From JBBROS01 sp965213845 (lineage in GTDB: Bacteria > Pseudomonadota > Alphaproteobacteria > Acetobacterales > Acetobacteraceae): 64,000 nt of DNA. The DNA lies in the NCBI GenBank assembly GCA_965213845.1, contig CBDCAI010000004.1:1054001-1118000 (forward strand), in the 5' to 3' direction. The notes under the pieces are model-generated. The model worked only from the letters and a program-made list of their open reading frames with translations, was not told where the DNA came from and searched no databases. A program made the translations under genes and the position numbers. Every line of letters starts with the position of its first letter. Position 1 is the stretch's first letter. Below are positions 1 through 8,092 of the stretch, one piece after another.

Positions 1-100
1 CTCCCTAAATGCCCGAAGCCACGCAAGAACCGCGCCATCTCCGTGCGTTGCGCCGCATCCGGCCCGCCGCTACCGTTCCCGGAAAAGGAACCCGTCCCCC

Positions 101-1744
101 ATGGCCGATGCCCCCGAGACCTTCGACTACGTCATCGTCGGCGCCGGCGCCGCGGGCTCCGTCCTGGCGAACCGCCTGACGCAGGACGAGGGCGTGACGG
201 TGTGCGTGCTGGAGGCCGGGCCGCCCGACCGCAACCCCTGGATCCACATCCCCGCCGGCTTCACCAAAACCCTGTTCGACCCGGCCTTCACCTGGCAGTT
301 CAGGACCGAGCCCACGGCCAACACCGCCGGCCGGGCCATCGCCACCACCCAGGGCCGCACGCTGGGCGGCAGCAGCAGCATCAACGGCATGGTCTACAAC
401 CGCGGCCAGCCCGCCGACCTCGACAACTGGGCCCAGCGCGGCAACCGCGGCTGGGGCTATGCCGACATGCTGCCCTACTACAAGCGCACCGAACGCCGCG
501 TGGCGCCCCCCGGCGGCACCGTCGACGAGGAGAAGCACGGCACCGGCGGCAGCGGCGGCATCCCCGTGACCGACATGGACTGGATCCACCCCATGTCCGA
601 GGCCTTCATCGCCGGCTGCATCGCGGAAGGCATCCCCCGCAACCCCGACTACAACAGCGGCGACCAGGCCGGCGTCGGCTACTTCCAGCGCGCCATCGAG
701 CGAGGATGGCGGGTCAGCGCCGCCCGCGCCTTCCTGCGCCCCGCCCAGGCGCGCCCAGGCCTCACGGTCCGCACCGACGCCCGCGCCACCGCCATCGTGT
801 TCGAGGGGCGGAAGGCCGTCGGCATCCGCTACGCCCACACCCGCGGCGGCCCCACCACGGAGGTCCGGGCCCGCCGCGAGGTCATCCTCAGTGCCGGCAC
901 CGTCAACACCGCCCGCCTGCTGCAGATCTCGGGCGTCGGCGCGCCGGAAACGCTCGCCGCCCTGGGCGTCCCCGTCGTGCATGCGGCCCCGGGCGTCGGC
1001 CGCAACTTCCGCGACCACTTCGCCGTCCGCCTCGTCATGCGCGCCCGCCCCGGGACCCCGACGCTGAACGAGCTGTCGCGCGGCCCCCGCCTGGTGCGGG
1101 AGATCGCCCGCTGGGCCACGGGGAAGCCCAACATCCTCAGCAACGCGCCGAGCCAGGTGCACGTCTTCTGGAAAAGCTGGGCCGGCGCCGACGCGCCGGA
1201 CCTGCAATGCGTCTTCACCCCCGGCAGCTACACCCAGGGCAAGACCTACATCCTGGACCGCTATCCCGGCATGACCGCCGGCGCCTGGCCCCATCGCCCC
1301 GAGAGCCACGGCCATGTCACCGCCACCAGCACCGACCCCTGGGTCGATCCCGTCATCCAGCCCAACTACCTGTCCGACGAAGGCGACCGCCGCATCACCC
1401 TGGGCGGCATCCGCCTCGTGCGACGCCTGCTGCACACCGAGGCGCTGGCCCCCTACGTCGACCGCGAGACGCTGCCGGGCACCGATGTCGACACGGACGA
1501 CGAACTGCTCGACTACGCCCGCGCCAACGGCTCCACCTGCTACCACCTGATCGGCACCGCCAAGATGGGCCCGGCCACCGACCCCGGCGCCGTCGTCGAC
1601 GACCGCCTGCGTGTCCACGGCATGCAGAACCTGCGCATCGTCGATGCCAGCATCATGCCGGCCATGCCGTCCGCCAACACCTACGCCACCACGATGATGA
1701 TCGCCGAGCGCGCCAGCGACTTCATCCGCGGCCAGGTCGCGTGA
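101..1744 (+). CDS. GMC family oxidoreductase (choline dehydrogenase-like)
   Basis: A 547-residue FAD-dependent alcohol dehydrogenase or oxidase of the glucose-methanol-choline family. The FAD dinucleotide motif GAGAAGS lies at residues 14-20, with the ribose-binding acidic residue at E38. The GMC signature (GRTLGGSSSINGMVYNRG) falls near residues 85-101. H482 (in YHLIGTAKMG) and N526 (in NTYATTM) match the family's catalytic His-Asn pair. A purine-rich AAAAGGA lies upstream of the ATG. No signal peptide is visible, so it should be cytoplasmic. The stop overlaps the GTG start of the CocE-type hydrolase (GTGA), which implies translational coupling. The substrate is unknown; the neighbours suggest an alcohol released from an ester. 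Confidence 0.93.
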   Translation: MADAPETFDYVIVGAGAAGSVLANRLTQDEGVTVCVLEAGPPDRNPWIHIPAGFTKTLFDPAFTWQFRTEPTANTAGRAIATTQGRTLGGSSSINGMVYNRGQPADLDNWAQRGNRGWGYADMLPYYKRTERRVAPPGGTVDEEKHGTGGSGGIPVTDMDWIHPMSEAFIAGCIAEGIPRNPDYNSGDQAGVGYFQRAIERGWRVSAARAFLRPAQARPGLTVRTDARATAIVFEGRKAVGIRYAHTRGGPTTEVRARREVILSAGTVNTARLLQISGVGAPETLAALGVPVVHAAPGVGRNFRDHFAVRLVMRARPGTPTLNELSRGPRLVREIARWATGKPNILSNAPSQVHVFWKSWAGADAPDLQCVFTPGSYTQGKTYILDRYPGMTAGAWPHRPESHGHVTATSTDPWVDPVIQPNYLSDEGDRRITLGGIRLVRRLLHTEALAPYVDRETLPGTDVDTDDELLDYARANGSTCYHLIGTAKMGPATDPGAVVDDRLRVHGMQNLRIVDASIMPAMPSANTYATTMMIAERASDFIRGQVA

Positions 1745-3561
1745 CCGACAGCAGCGCCGGCTCGCCCGCCTGGACCCTGTCGCCCGCCGCCTACCTCGCG
1801 GCCCGCGACACCCCCGCCGCCTCGCTGCAACGCCGGTCGCTGTACGTGCCCGTCCGCGACGGCACCCGCCTCGCGCTCGACCTGGTCGTGCCGCAGACCG
1901 GCGCACCCGTCCCCACGATCGTCGCCTTCACGCCCTACTACCGCCGCTTCGCCCTCGGCCCCGGCTCCAACGCCGACCCCTGCCCCGGCCTCGGCCCGTA
2001 TCGCAGCTGGTTCCCCCGCCACGGCTACGCCTTCGTGGGCGTCGACGTCCGCGGCACCGGCGCATCGTTCGGCAGCCGCACCGGCATGCGCGCCCCGCAG
2101 GAACGCGAGGACTTCCACGACATCGTGGACTGGATCGCCCGGCAGGACTGGTCGGACGGCGCGGTCGGCATCACCGGCATCTCCTACGTCGGCGCCGCCG
2201 GGGACTTCGCCGCCTCCACCGCGCATCCGGCCATCCGCGCCGTCATGCCCGTCAGCTCCGTCTGGGACACCTGGGGCGACATGTTCTACCCGGGCGGCCT
2301 GCTGTTCACCGGCATGCTCGGCCAGTACGGCCGCATGATGGAGGCGCTGGACCGCGACCAGCGCCCCGTGCTGGCGGAGTTCCCCTATTTCAGCAACCCC
2401 GACTTCAGGGGCCCCGCCCCCGTCGATGCCGATCCGGGCGGCACCCTGGTCCGTGCCGCACTCCGCGAGCACGACGCCAACTTCGACATGACGGACTTCA
2501 TCACCCAGCTCGGCTTCCGCGGCGACGCGCTGCGCCACGACCCCGGCTTCACCACCGACAGCATCGCGCCCAAGACGTGTCTGCCCGGCATCCCGCCCGG
2601 CCTCGCCCATTACGGCGTCTCCGGCTGGATGGACGGCGCCGGCTACACCGCGGGCGCGGTCAGCCGCCACCACGCGCTGCCCTGCGCCGAGAAGCGCCTG
2701 CTGCTCGGCCCATGGGATCACGGGGCCCGCACCCAGGTCAGCCCCGCCCGCGAGGCCGGCGCCCGGCCCCGCTTCGAACTGCTGGCCGAAACCCTTCGCT
2801 TCTTCGACCAGCACGTCGCCGGCCGCGACACCGGCCTGCTGGCCGAGCGCCCCGTCCACTACTTCACCATGATCGAGGAAGCCTGGCACGCTGCCGAACG
2901 CTTTCCGCCCGCCGGCACCGCCATGCAGCGCTGGCACATCGGCCCCGACGCGACGCTCGGCCCCGACGCGCCCGCGCCAGGCACCGACACCTATCGCGCC
3001 GACCAGTCGCTCGGCACCGGCACCCACACCCGCTTCGACCGCATCGGCGGCCAGTCCGTCGACGACTACTACGACGACTGGCACGGCCGCGACGCCCGCA
3101 TGCTGTGCTGGACCGCCCCGCCCGCCCCGCACGACACCGAGGTGACGGGCTTCCCCCAGCTCACGCTGCACATCGCCGTCGATGCGCCCGACGCCGCCGT
3201 CATCGCCTATCTGGAGGACGTGGCCCCCGACGGCCGCACCCGCTACATCACCGAGGGCAGCCTGCGCGCCTCGTTCCGCGCCACCGCGCCGGCGCCGCCG
3301 GACCATCCGCACCCCGGCCCCTACCACCCCTGCACTCGCGCGGCGCAACAGCACCTGGTGCCGCACGAGACCGTCTGCCTGTCCATCACGCTGCACCCCA
3401 CCTCGTGGCTGCTCCGCCGCGGCCACCGCCTCCGCCTCGCGCTGGCCGGCGCCGACCGCGACCACCTGGTCCGGGTGCCCTTCGGCAGGGAACCCACCTT
3501 CACCGTGTCCCGCGGCCCCGGCCTGTCCACGCTCGACATCCCGGTCACGCCCCGGCCCTGA
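1741..3561 (+). CDS. CocE/NonD family acyl hydrolase
   Basis: A 606-residue serine hydrolase of the X-Pro dipeptidyl-peptidase S15/CocE type. The nucleophile elbow GISYVG places the serine at S148; GWMDG supplies D298 and PWDHG supplies H327, giving a complete triad in family order. The C-terminal part (from about residue 440) matches the jelly-roll domain of CocE/X-prolyl peptidases, with STLDIPV near the end. The GTG start is chosen because it overlaps the preceding stop; a longer in-frame extension would run antisense-like through the GMC gene. The family cleaves esters or amides, and this member has no visible signal peptide. Together with the upstream GMC enzyme it could release and then oxidise an alcohol (inference). 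Confidence 0.9.
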   Translation: MTDSSAGSPAWTLSPAAYLAARDTPAASLQRRSLYVPVRDGTRLALDLVVPQTGAPVPTIVAFTPYYRRFALGPGSNADPCPGLGPYRSWFPRHGYAFVGVDVRGTGASFGSRTGMRAPQEREDFHDIVDWIARQDWSDGAVGITGISYVGAAGDFAASTAHPAIRAVMPVSSVWDTWGDMFYPGGLLFTGMLGQYGRMMEALDRDQRPVLAEFPYFSNPDFRGPAPVDADPGGTLVRAALREHDANFDMTDFITQLGFRGDALRHDPGFTTDSIAPKTCLPGIPPGLAHYGVSGWMDGAGYTAGAVSRHHALPCAEKRLLLGPWDHGARTQVSPAREAGARPRFELLAETLRFFDQHVAGRDTGLLAERPVHYFTMIEEAWHAAERFPPAGTAMQRWHIGPDATLGPDAPAPGTDTYRADQSLGTGTHTRFDRIGGQSVDDYYDDWHGRDARMLCWTAPPAPHDTEVTGFPQLTLHIAVDAPDAAVIAYLEDVAPDGRTRYITEGSLRASFRATAPAPPDHPHPGPYHPCTRAAQQHLVPHETVCLSITLHPTSWLLRRGHRLRLALAGADRDHLVRVPFGREPTFTVSRGPGLSTLDIPVTPRP

Positions 3562-3658
3562 CGCGGCTGTTCAAGCCGGACCCGCTCGGGCACTGTCCCG
3601 TCACAATCGAGAAGAGACCCCGACCAGGGTCCGCCCCCCGAGGAAAGCACCCCCATCC

Positions 3659-4936
3659 ATGGACGACATCCAGCGCTCCGCCATCCGCAAGATCGCCTGG
3701 CGCTTCGTCCCGCTCGTCACCATCGCCTACCTGTTCAACTACCTGGACCGCACCTGCCTCGGCTTCGCCGCCCTGACCATGAACAAGGATATCGGCCTGT
3801 CCAACGCCGTGTTCGGCTACGGCGCCGGCATCTTCTTCCTCGGCTATTCCTTCTTCGAGATGCCCAGCAACCTCGCCATGTACCGCTTCGGCGCCCGGCG
3901 CTGGATCGCCCGCATCATGATCACCTGGGGCCTGGTCTCGGCCGGCATGGCGCTGGTGTCCGGCCCCTGGAGCTTCTATGGCGCGCGGTTCCTGCTGGGC
4001 GTGGCGGAGGCCGGGTTCTTCCCCGGGATCACCTTCTTCCTGGCCGCCTGGTTCCCGGCCCAGGTCCGCACGCAGATGCTGGCCTGGTTCCTGGTCGGGA
4101 TCCCCTTGTCGTCCGTCATCGGCGGGCCGCTATGCGGGCTGCTGCTGCAGATGGACGGCATCTGGGGCCTGGCGGGCTGGAAATGGCTGTTCCTGGCCGT
4201 CAGCCTGCCCTGCGTGCCGCTTGGCTGGGCCATCCTGAAGCTGCTGGCCGACCGCCCGCAGGAAGCGACCTTCCTGACCCAGCCCGAACGCGACGCGATG
4301 GATGCCATGCTGGCCTCCGAGGTGCGGGAGAAGCCCCGCCACTCCGTCTGGGCCGCGGTGAAGGACGTGCGCGTGCTCATCCTCGCCGCCGTTCAGTTCG
4401 GCTTCACCCTGGGGTCCTACGGCATCATCATCTGGATGCCGCTGATCATGAAGGAGTACAAGTTCGACCCCGTCAGCATCGGCTTTCTCAGCGCCATCCC
4501 CTACGCCTTCGCCACCGTCGCCATGCTGGGCTGGGCCTGGTACGTCGACCGCACCGGGCGCAAGATCAACCCGCTGACCCTCACCTGCTTCCTGTCCGCC
4601 ATCGGCCTCGTCGTGTCCATCCTGCCGAACTCGCTGTCGTCCGTGTCGTTCCTGGTGGCCATGGGCGGGCTCACGCTCGGCCTCGTCGGCGTCACCTCCG
4701 CCCGGGCGATCTTCTGGACCATCCCGACCCGCTTCCTGACCGGCATCGCTGCCGCGGGCGGCCTCGCCTTCATCAACATGATCGGCACGACCGGCGGTTT
4801 CGCCGGGCCCGCACTGATGGGCTGGCTGCGCGAGGAGACCGGGTCGTTCCAGGCCGGGCTGCTCGCCATGGCCGCCATCATGGTGGCGGCGACCGCGCTC
4901 GCCGCCTCGCTCCGCCTCGTCATGACCAGGGAGTAG
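3659..4936 (+). CDS. MFS transporter, anion:cation symporter (ACS) type
   Basis: A 425-residue twelve-helix major facilitator permease. The N-terminus with NYLDR in helix 1, followed by GFAALTMNKDIGL and the helix-5 motif EAGFFPG, is characteristic of the ACS branch (phthalate, tartrate, glucarate and 4-hydroxyphenylacetate permeases). The ATG is preceded by GAGGAAAG. It sits 97 bp after the CocE-type gene and 5 bp before the dehydrogenase gene, whose ribosome site overlaps this gene's end, so at least these two genes are co-transcribed. Likely cargo is an organic anion that the neighbouring enzymes handle. A paralogue of the same branch lies at 13691-15091. Confidence 0.9.
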   Translation: MDDIQRSAIRKIAWRFVPLVTIAYLFNYLDRTCLGFAALTMNKDIGLSNAVFGYGAGIFFLGYSFFEMPSNLAMYRFGARRWIARIMITWGLVSAGMALVSGPWSFYGARFLLGVAEAGFFPGITFFLAAWFPAQVRTQMLAWFLVGIPLSSVIGGPLCGLLLQMDGIWGLAGWKWLFLAVSLPCVPLGWAILKLLADRPQEATFLTQPERDAMDAMLASEVREKPRHSVWAAVKDVRVLILAAVQFGFTLGSYGIIIWMPLIMKEYKFDPVSIGFLSAIPYAFATVAMLGWAWYVDRTGRKINPLTLTCFLSAIGLVVSILPNSLSSVSFLVAMGGLTLGLVGVTSARAIFWTIPTRFLTGIAAAGGLAFINMIGTTGGFAGPALMGWLREETGSFQAGLLAMAAIMVAATALAASLRLVMTRE

Positions 4937-4941
4937 CCGCC

Positions 4942-5997
4942 ATGGAGCTTCTCGTCCTCGAGGGCGACGGCATCGGGCCCGAGATCACCGCCGCCACCAC
5001 CGCCGTGCTCGCCGCCGCCGCCGCGCGCTTCGGCTTCACGCTCGGCTTCCGCACCGAGACCATCGGCCTCGCCGCGCTGGCCGGCACCGGCAGCACCTTC
5101 CCCGACGCCGTGCTGACCGCCGCCCGCGCCGCCGTGGGCACCATCCTCGGCCCCGTTTCCCACAACGACTATCCCATGGGGCAGCCCAACCCCTCCGGCA
5201 TGCTCCGCCGCAACCTCGACCTGTTCGCCAACATCCGCCCCGCCCGCACCCGGCCCGGCCTGCCGCCCCGCGCCGGCATCCCGCTCGACCTCGTCATCGT
5301 CCGCGAGAACACGGAGGGGTTCTACGCCGACCGCACCATGGTGGTCGGCACCGGCGAGATCATGCCCACCCCCGACCTCGCGATGGCCTTCCGCAAGGTC
5401 ACCCGCGGCGGCAGCACCCGCATCGCCGAAGCCGCCTTCCAGCTCGCCCGCACCCGGCGCCGCAAGGTGACCGCCGTCCACAAGGCCAACGTCCTGCGCG
5501 TCAGCGACGGCCTGTTCCTCGAATGCGTCCGCGACGTCGCCAGCCGCTACCCCGACGTGGCGCTCGAGGAACAGCTGATCGACAGCATGGCCGCGCTGCT
5601 GATCCGCGACCCCTCGGTGTACGACGTCGTCGTCACCACCAACATGTTCGGCGACATCCTCTCGGACGAAGCCAGCGAGCTGTCCGGCAGCCTCGGCCTC
5701 GCCGCCTCGCTCAACGCCGGGGAGCACCACGCGGTCGCCCAGGCCCAGCACGGCTCCGCCCCCGCCCTCGCCGGCAAGGGCGTCGCCAACCCGGCCTCGC
5801 TCATCGGTTCCGCCGCCATGCTCCTCGCCTGGCTCGGCGAACGCCGCAACGAGCCCGCGCTGGGTCACGCCGCCACCGCGATCGAGGCCGCGCTGGACGC
5901 GATGGCCCTGCACCCGCACACCCGCACCCGGGACCTCGGCGGCACCGCCGACACGAAGGCCTGCACCCAGGCCATCATCGCCGGACTTGGGGCGTAG
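4942..5997 (+). CDS. Isocitrate/isopropylmalate dehydrogenase family protein
   Basis: A 351-residue NAD(P)-dependent beta-decarboxylating dehydrogenase. GDGIGPEI near the N-terminus, the substrate-site arginines in LRRNLDLFANIRPAR, the RENTEGFY loop and DILSDEASELSGSLGLAAS are family hallmarks. Length fits the short isopropylmalate/tartrate dehydrogenase class rather than bacterial isocitrate dehydrogenase. There are no leuCD genes nearby and the gene follows an organic-anion permease, so a catabolic 2-hydroxyacid such as tartrate or a malate analogue is more likely than leucine biosynthesis (inference). AGGGAG at 4928-4933 serves as ribosome site. Confidence 0.87.
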   Translation: MELLVLEGDGIGPEITAATTAVLAAAAARFGFTLGFRTETIGLAALAGTGSTFPDAVLTAARAAVGTILGPVSHNDYPMGQPNPSGMLRRNLDLFANIRPARTRPGLPPRAGIPLDLVIVRENTEGFYADRTMVVGTGEIMPTPDLAMAFRKVTRGGSTRIAEAAFQLARTRRRKVTAVHKANVLRVSDGLFLECVRDVASRYPDVALEEQLIDSMAALLIRDPSVYDVVVTTNMFGDILSDEASELSGSLGLAASLNAGEHHAVAQAQHGSAPALAGKGVANPASLIGSAAMLLAWLGERRNEPALGHAATAIEAALDAMALHPHTRTRDLGGTADTKACTQAIIAGLGA

Positions 5998-6081
5998 CTG
6001 ACCAGGAACGCCCGAAAACCAGACCTTCTAACCCGCCGCAGAACCCCCTAGTCTCAGGCGCAAGATCAACAAGGAGCAACC

Positions 6082-7269
6082 ATGCCCCGCCTCCACCGGC
6101 GTCAGACCCTCGCCCTCGGCGCCGCCACCCTGCTGGCCGGCGCCGCGCACGCGGAGACCGTCACCCTGCCCTTCGCCAATGGCGAGCGCCCGCTGGTCGC
6201 CTATCCGCAGAAGCGCCCGCTGCTCCGCCTGACCAGCCGCCCGCCCCAGTTGGAAACCCCCTTTGCCGTCTATGGCGAGTCGCTGCTCACCCCGAACGAC
6301 GCCTTCTTCGTCCGCTACCACCTGTCCAACCTGCCCGACAGCATCGACCCCGACACCTTCCGGCTCGAGATCAAGGGCCACGTCGACAAGCCCGTCTCCC
6401 TCTCGCTAGAGGACCTGCGCAAACTCGGCCGCACGGAGCTGGTCGCCGTCAACCAGTGCTCCGGCAACGGCCGCGGCTTCTTCGAGCCCAGGGTCGCCGG
6501 CGGCCAGGCCGGCAACGGCCTCATGGGCAACGCCCGCTGGACCGGCGTGCCGCTGCGCACCGTGCTCGACCGCGCCGGCATCAAGCCCGGCGCCGTCCAG
6601 GTCCGCTTCGACGGCCTCGACGGCCCCGTCATGGACACCACCCCCGACTTCGCCAAGTCCCTGCCGCTCGACCTCGCCCGCAACGGCGACGTCATGCTCG
6701 CCTGGGCCATGAACGGCCAGGATCTGCCGTTCCTGAACGGCTACCCGCTGCGCCTGGTCGTGCCCGGCTGGTTCGGCACCTACTGGGTGAAGCACCTGAA
6801 CGAGATCACCGTGCTCGAGAAGCCGCTCGAGAACTTCTGGATGGCCACCGCCTATCGGATCCCCGACAACGACTGCAACTGCGTCGTCCCCGGCACCCCG
6901 CCGCCCAAGACCATCCCCATCAACAAGCTGAAGGTCCGCAGCTTCGTCACCTCCGTCCAGGGCGGCGCCACGGTCAAGCCCGGTCCCACCACCCTCTCCG
7001 GCATCGCCTTCGACGGCGGGTCCGGCATCAAGACCGTCGAGCTGTCCCTCGATGCCGGCGCAACCTGGCGGCCCACCACCCTGGGCCAGGACATGGGCCG
7101 CTACGCCTTCCGCGCCTGGTCCGCCCCCGTCACCCTGCCCGCCGGCGCCCTCGCGCTGCAGGTCCGCGCGACCAGCAACACCGGCGAGACCCAGCCCACC
7201 GAACAGCCCTGGAACCCGTCCGGCTACCTCCGCAACGTCATCGAGACCACGAAGGTGCAATCGGCATGA
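6082..7269 (+). CDS. sorA: Sulfite dehydrogenase molybdopterin subunit (SorA-like)
   Basis: A 395-residue periplasmic sulfite oxidase family enzyme. The N-terminus MPRLHRRQTLALGAATLLAG carries a twin-arginine-type export signal ending near AHA. C126 in NQCSGNGRG is the expected cysteine ligand to molybdenum, and the C-terminal third (from about residue 280) matches the Mo-co dimerisation domain (GIAFDGGSGIKTVELSLDAG). An AAGGAG ribosome site sits 6 nt before the ATG. Its stop overlaps the start of the c-type cytochrome gene (ATGA), reproducing the sorAB arrangement in which sulfite is oxidised to sulfate and electrons go to cytochrome c. A SoxC-like role is less likely because no sox genes are nearby. 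Confidence 0.88.
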   Translation: MPRLHRRQTLALGAATLLAGAAHAETVTLPFANGERPLVAYPQKRPLLRLTSRPPQLETPFAVYGESLLTPNDAFFVRYHLSNLPDSIDPDTFRLEIKGHVDKPVSLSLEDLRKLGRTELVAVNQCSGNGRGFFEPRVAGGQAGNGLMGNARWTGVPLRTVLDRAGIKPGAVQVRFDGLDGPVMDTTPDFAKSLPLDLARNGDVMLAWAMNGQDLPFLNGYPLRLVVPGWFGTYWVKHLNEITVLEKPLENFWMATAYRIPDNDCNCVVPGTPPPKTIPINKLKVRSFVTSVQGGATVKPGPTTLSGIAFDGGSGIKTVELSLDAGATWRPTTLGQDMGRYAFRAWSAPVTLPAGALALQVRATSNTGETQPTEQPWNPSGYLRNVIETTKVQSA

Positions 7270-7571
7270 AGACCCTGACCGCCCTGCTGCTGCTCGCCGC
7301 CCCCGGCCTCGCCCTCGCCGCGCCGCACACCTACACCCTGCCGGAGGAAACCGCCGCCCTCGCCCCCGGCCCCAACCAGGACCTCGCCATGGGCAATTGC
7401 GGCGCATGCCACTCGGCCGAATACGTCGCCACCCAGCCCCGCAACCTGCCCAACCCCCGCGCCTTCTGGCAGGCCGAGGTCACCAAGATGAAAGCCGCCT
7501 ACGGCGCCCCCATCGACGACGCCGACATCCCGAAAATCGTCGACTACCTCGTCGCCACCTACGCCAAATAG
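7266..7571 (+). CDS. sorB: Sulfite dehydrogenase cytochrome c subunit (SorB-like)
   Basis: A 101-residue small monohaem cytochrome c. Residues 1-19 form a Sec signal peptide (LTALLLLAAPGLALA). The haem site is CGACH (C45, C48, H49), and a methionine in VTKMKAAYGAP is a plausible distal ligand. The ATG overlaps the stop of the molybdopterin subunit by ATGA, so the two chains are made together. Size and position match SorB, the electron acceptor of periplasmic sulfite dehydrogenase. Identification rests largely on the partner gene, since small cytochromes c are poorly diagnostic alone. Confidence 0.85.
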   Translation: MKTLTALLLLAAPGLALAAPHTYTLPEETAALAPGPNQDLAMGNCGACHSAEYVATQPRNLPNPRAFWQAEVTKMKAAYGAPIDDADIPKIVDYLVATYAK

Positions 7572-7574
7572 CAG

Positions 7575-7596
7575 CGGGCCAAACCCGGGACGCCCG
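7575..7596. terminator. Weak hairpin between sorB and tRNA-Leu
   Basis: CGGGC (7575-7579) can pair with GCCCG (7592-7596) across a 12-nt loop in the gap between two convergent genes. The stem is short and has no T-tract, so a termination role is only a possibility. Confidence 0.25.
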
Positions 7597-7681
7597 TGGT
7601 GCGGGTGGTCGGACTCGAACCGACACTCCTCGCGGAACCGGATTTTGAGTCCGGCGCGTCTACCAATTCCACCACACCCGC
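7597..7681 (-). tRNA. tRNA-Leu(CAA)
   Basis: Read on the minus strand, an 85-nt cloverleaf begins with acceptor arm GCGGGTG, which pairs with CACCCGC at the 3' end, followed by discriminator A and an encoded CCA. The D-arm contains TGGTAGACGC, the anticodon stem CCGGA/TCCGG encloses loop CTCAAAA (anticodon CAA, reading UUG codons), a variable arm follows, and the T-arm reads GTCGG-TTCGAGT-CCGAC. The long variable region is typical of leucine tRNAs. No integrase or duplicated 3' end lies next to it. Confidence 0.96.
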
Positions 7682-7930
7682 GCGCCACGGCAACGGCACC
7701 GCGATCCGATGCCACAGAACGCAACACCCCGTCCAGCAGCGTCCCGCAAAAAGCCGACCTTCGCGGAACCCCCCGCGATCCGTCACCCCCGGGCCTTCGT
7801 CCCGGGGGTCCACCCGGTGCCACGAGCGCACGCACCTCCCGACACGTTCCCGTCACTGGCCATGCTGCCCTCGCCCCATGATCACCTGGAGTCCTCTGCG
7901 TGAGATGAAGGAGAAGGGGCGGCGGGATGC

Positions 7931-7970
7931 TGGAGTGCACCCCTATGGTGAGACACGGGGGTGCGCTCCA
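7931..7970. repeat. 13-bp inverted repeat (hairpin)
   Basis: TGGAGTGCACCCC (7931-7943) and GGGGTGCGCTCCA (7958-7970) are reverse complements except for one T/G position that can wobble in RNA; the loop is 14 nt. It sits directly beside the CTTCGTGG tract, and the two may form one intergenic element. Confidence 0.75.
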
Positions 7971-7978
7971 CGTTCTTT

Positions 7979-8005
7979 CTTCGTGGCCTTCGTGTTTTCG
8001 TGGTC
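7979..8005. repeat. CTTCGTGG 9-nt periodic repeat
   Basis: Three consecutive 9-nt units (CTTCGTGGC, CTTCGTGTT, TTCGTGGTC); the other strand reads as CCACGAA-type units. Tracts of this CACGAAG kind are, to my knowledge, common intergenic repeats in several GC-rich bacteria and are often mis-annotated as small arginine-rich proteins. Confidence 0.65.
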
Positions 8006-8092
8006 CAACTTCCCGGTTCGTCTCGCAGCCGCCCTGCGTGAAGCTTCGGACGGCCAAAAGCATGGCGGCTGGTGTCGGTCAGCGCGAACGGC

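Larger units (their letters stand above)
7682..8092. other. Gene-free interval with repeat element
   Basis: About 410 bp between tRNA-Leu and the C45 acyltransferase gene without a convincing coding frame. It holds a 13-bp imperfect inverted repeat and a 9-nt-periodic CTTCGTGG tract, listed separately. The open frames across it are arginine/proline-rich and overlap on both strands, as expected for non-coding GC-rich DNA. Confidence 0.7.

Noticed and set aside
43..1740. N-terminal extension that would fuse the CocE-type hydrolase to a 565-residue upstream region
   Set aside because: The upstream part is an Arg/Pro-rich out-of-frame reading of the GMC gene; the GTG at 1741 overlaps the GMC stop and begins the hydrolase domain.
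5..1906. 633-codon minus-strand open frame opposite the GMC gene
   Set aside because: Low-complexity Gly/Ala/Arg/Val sequence without family motifs; the plus strand carries a complete GMC oxidoreductase.
4942..5997. leuB of leucine biosynthesis
   Set aside because: No leuA, leuC or leuD nearby, and the gene follows an organic-anion permease; the family alone does not define the substrate.
7597..8092. Integration site of a mobile element at tRNA-Leu
   Set aside because: No integrase, no duplicated tRNA 3' end and no change in gene character were seen next to it.
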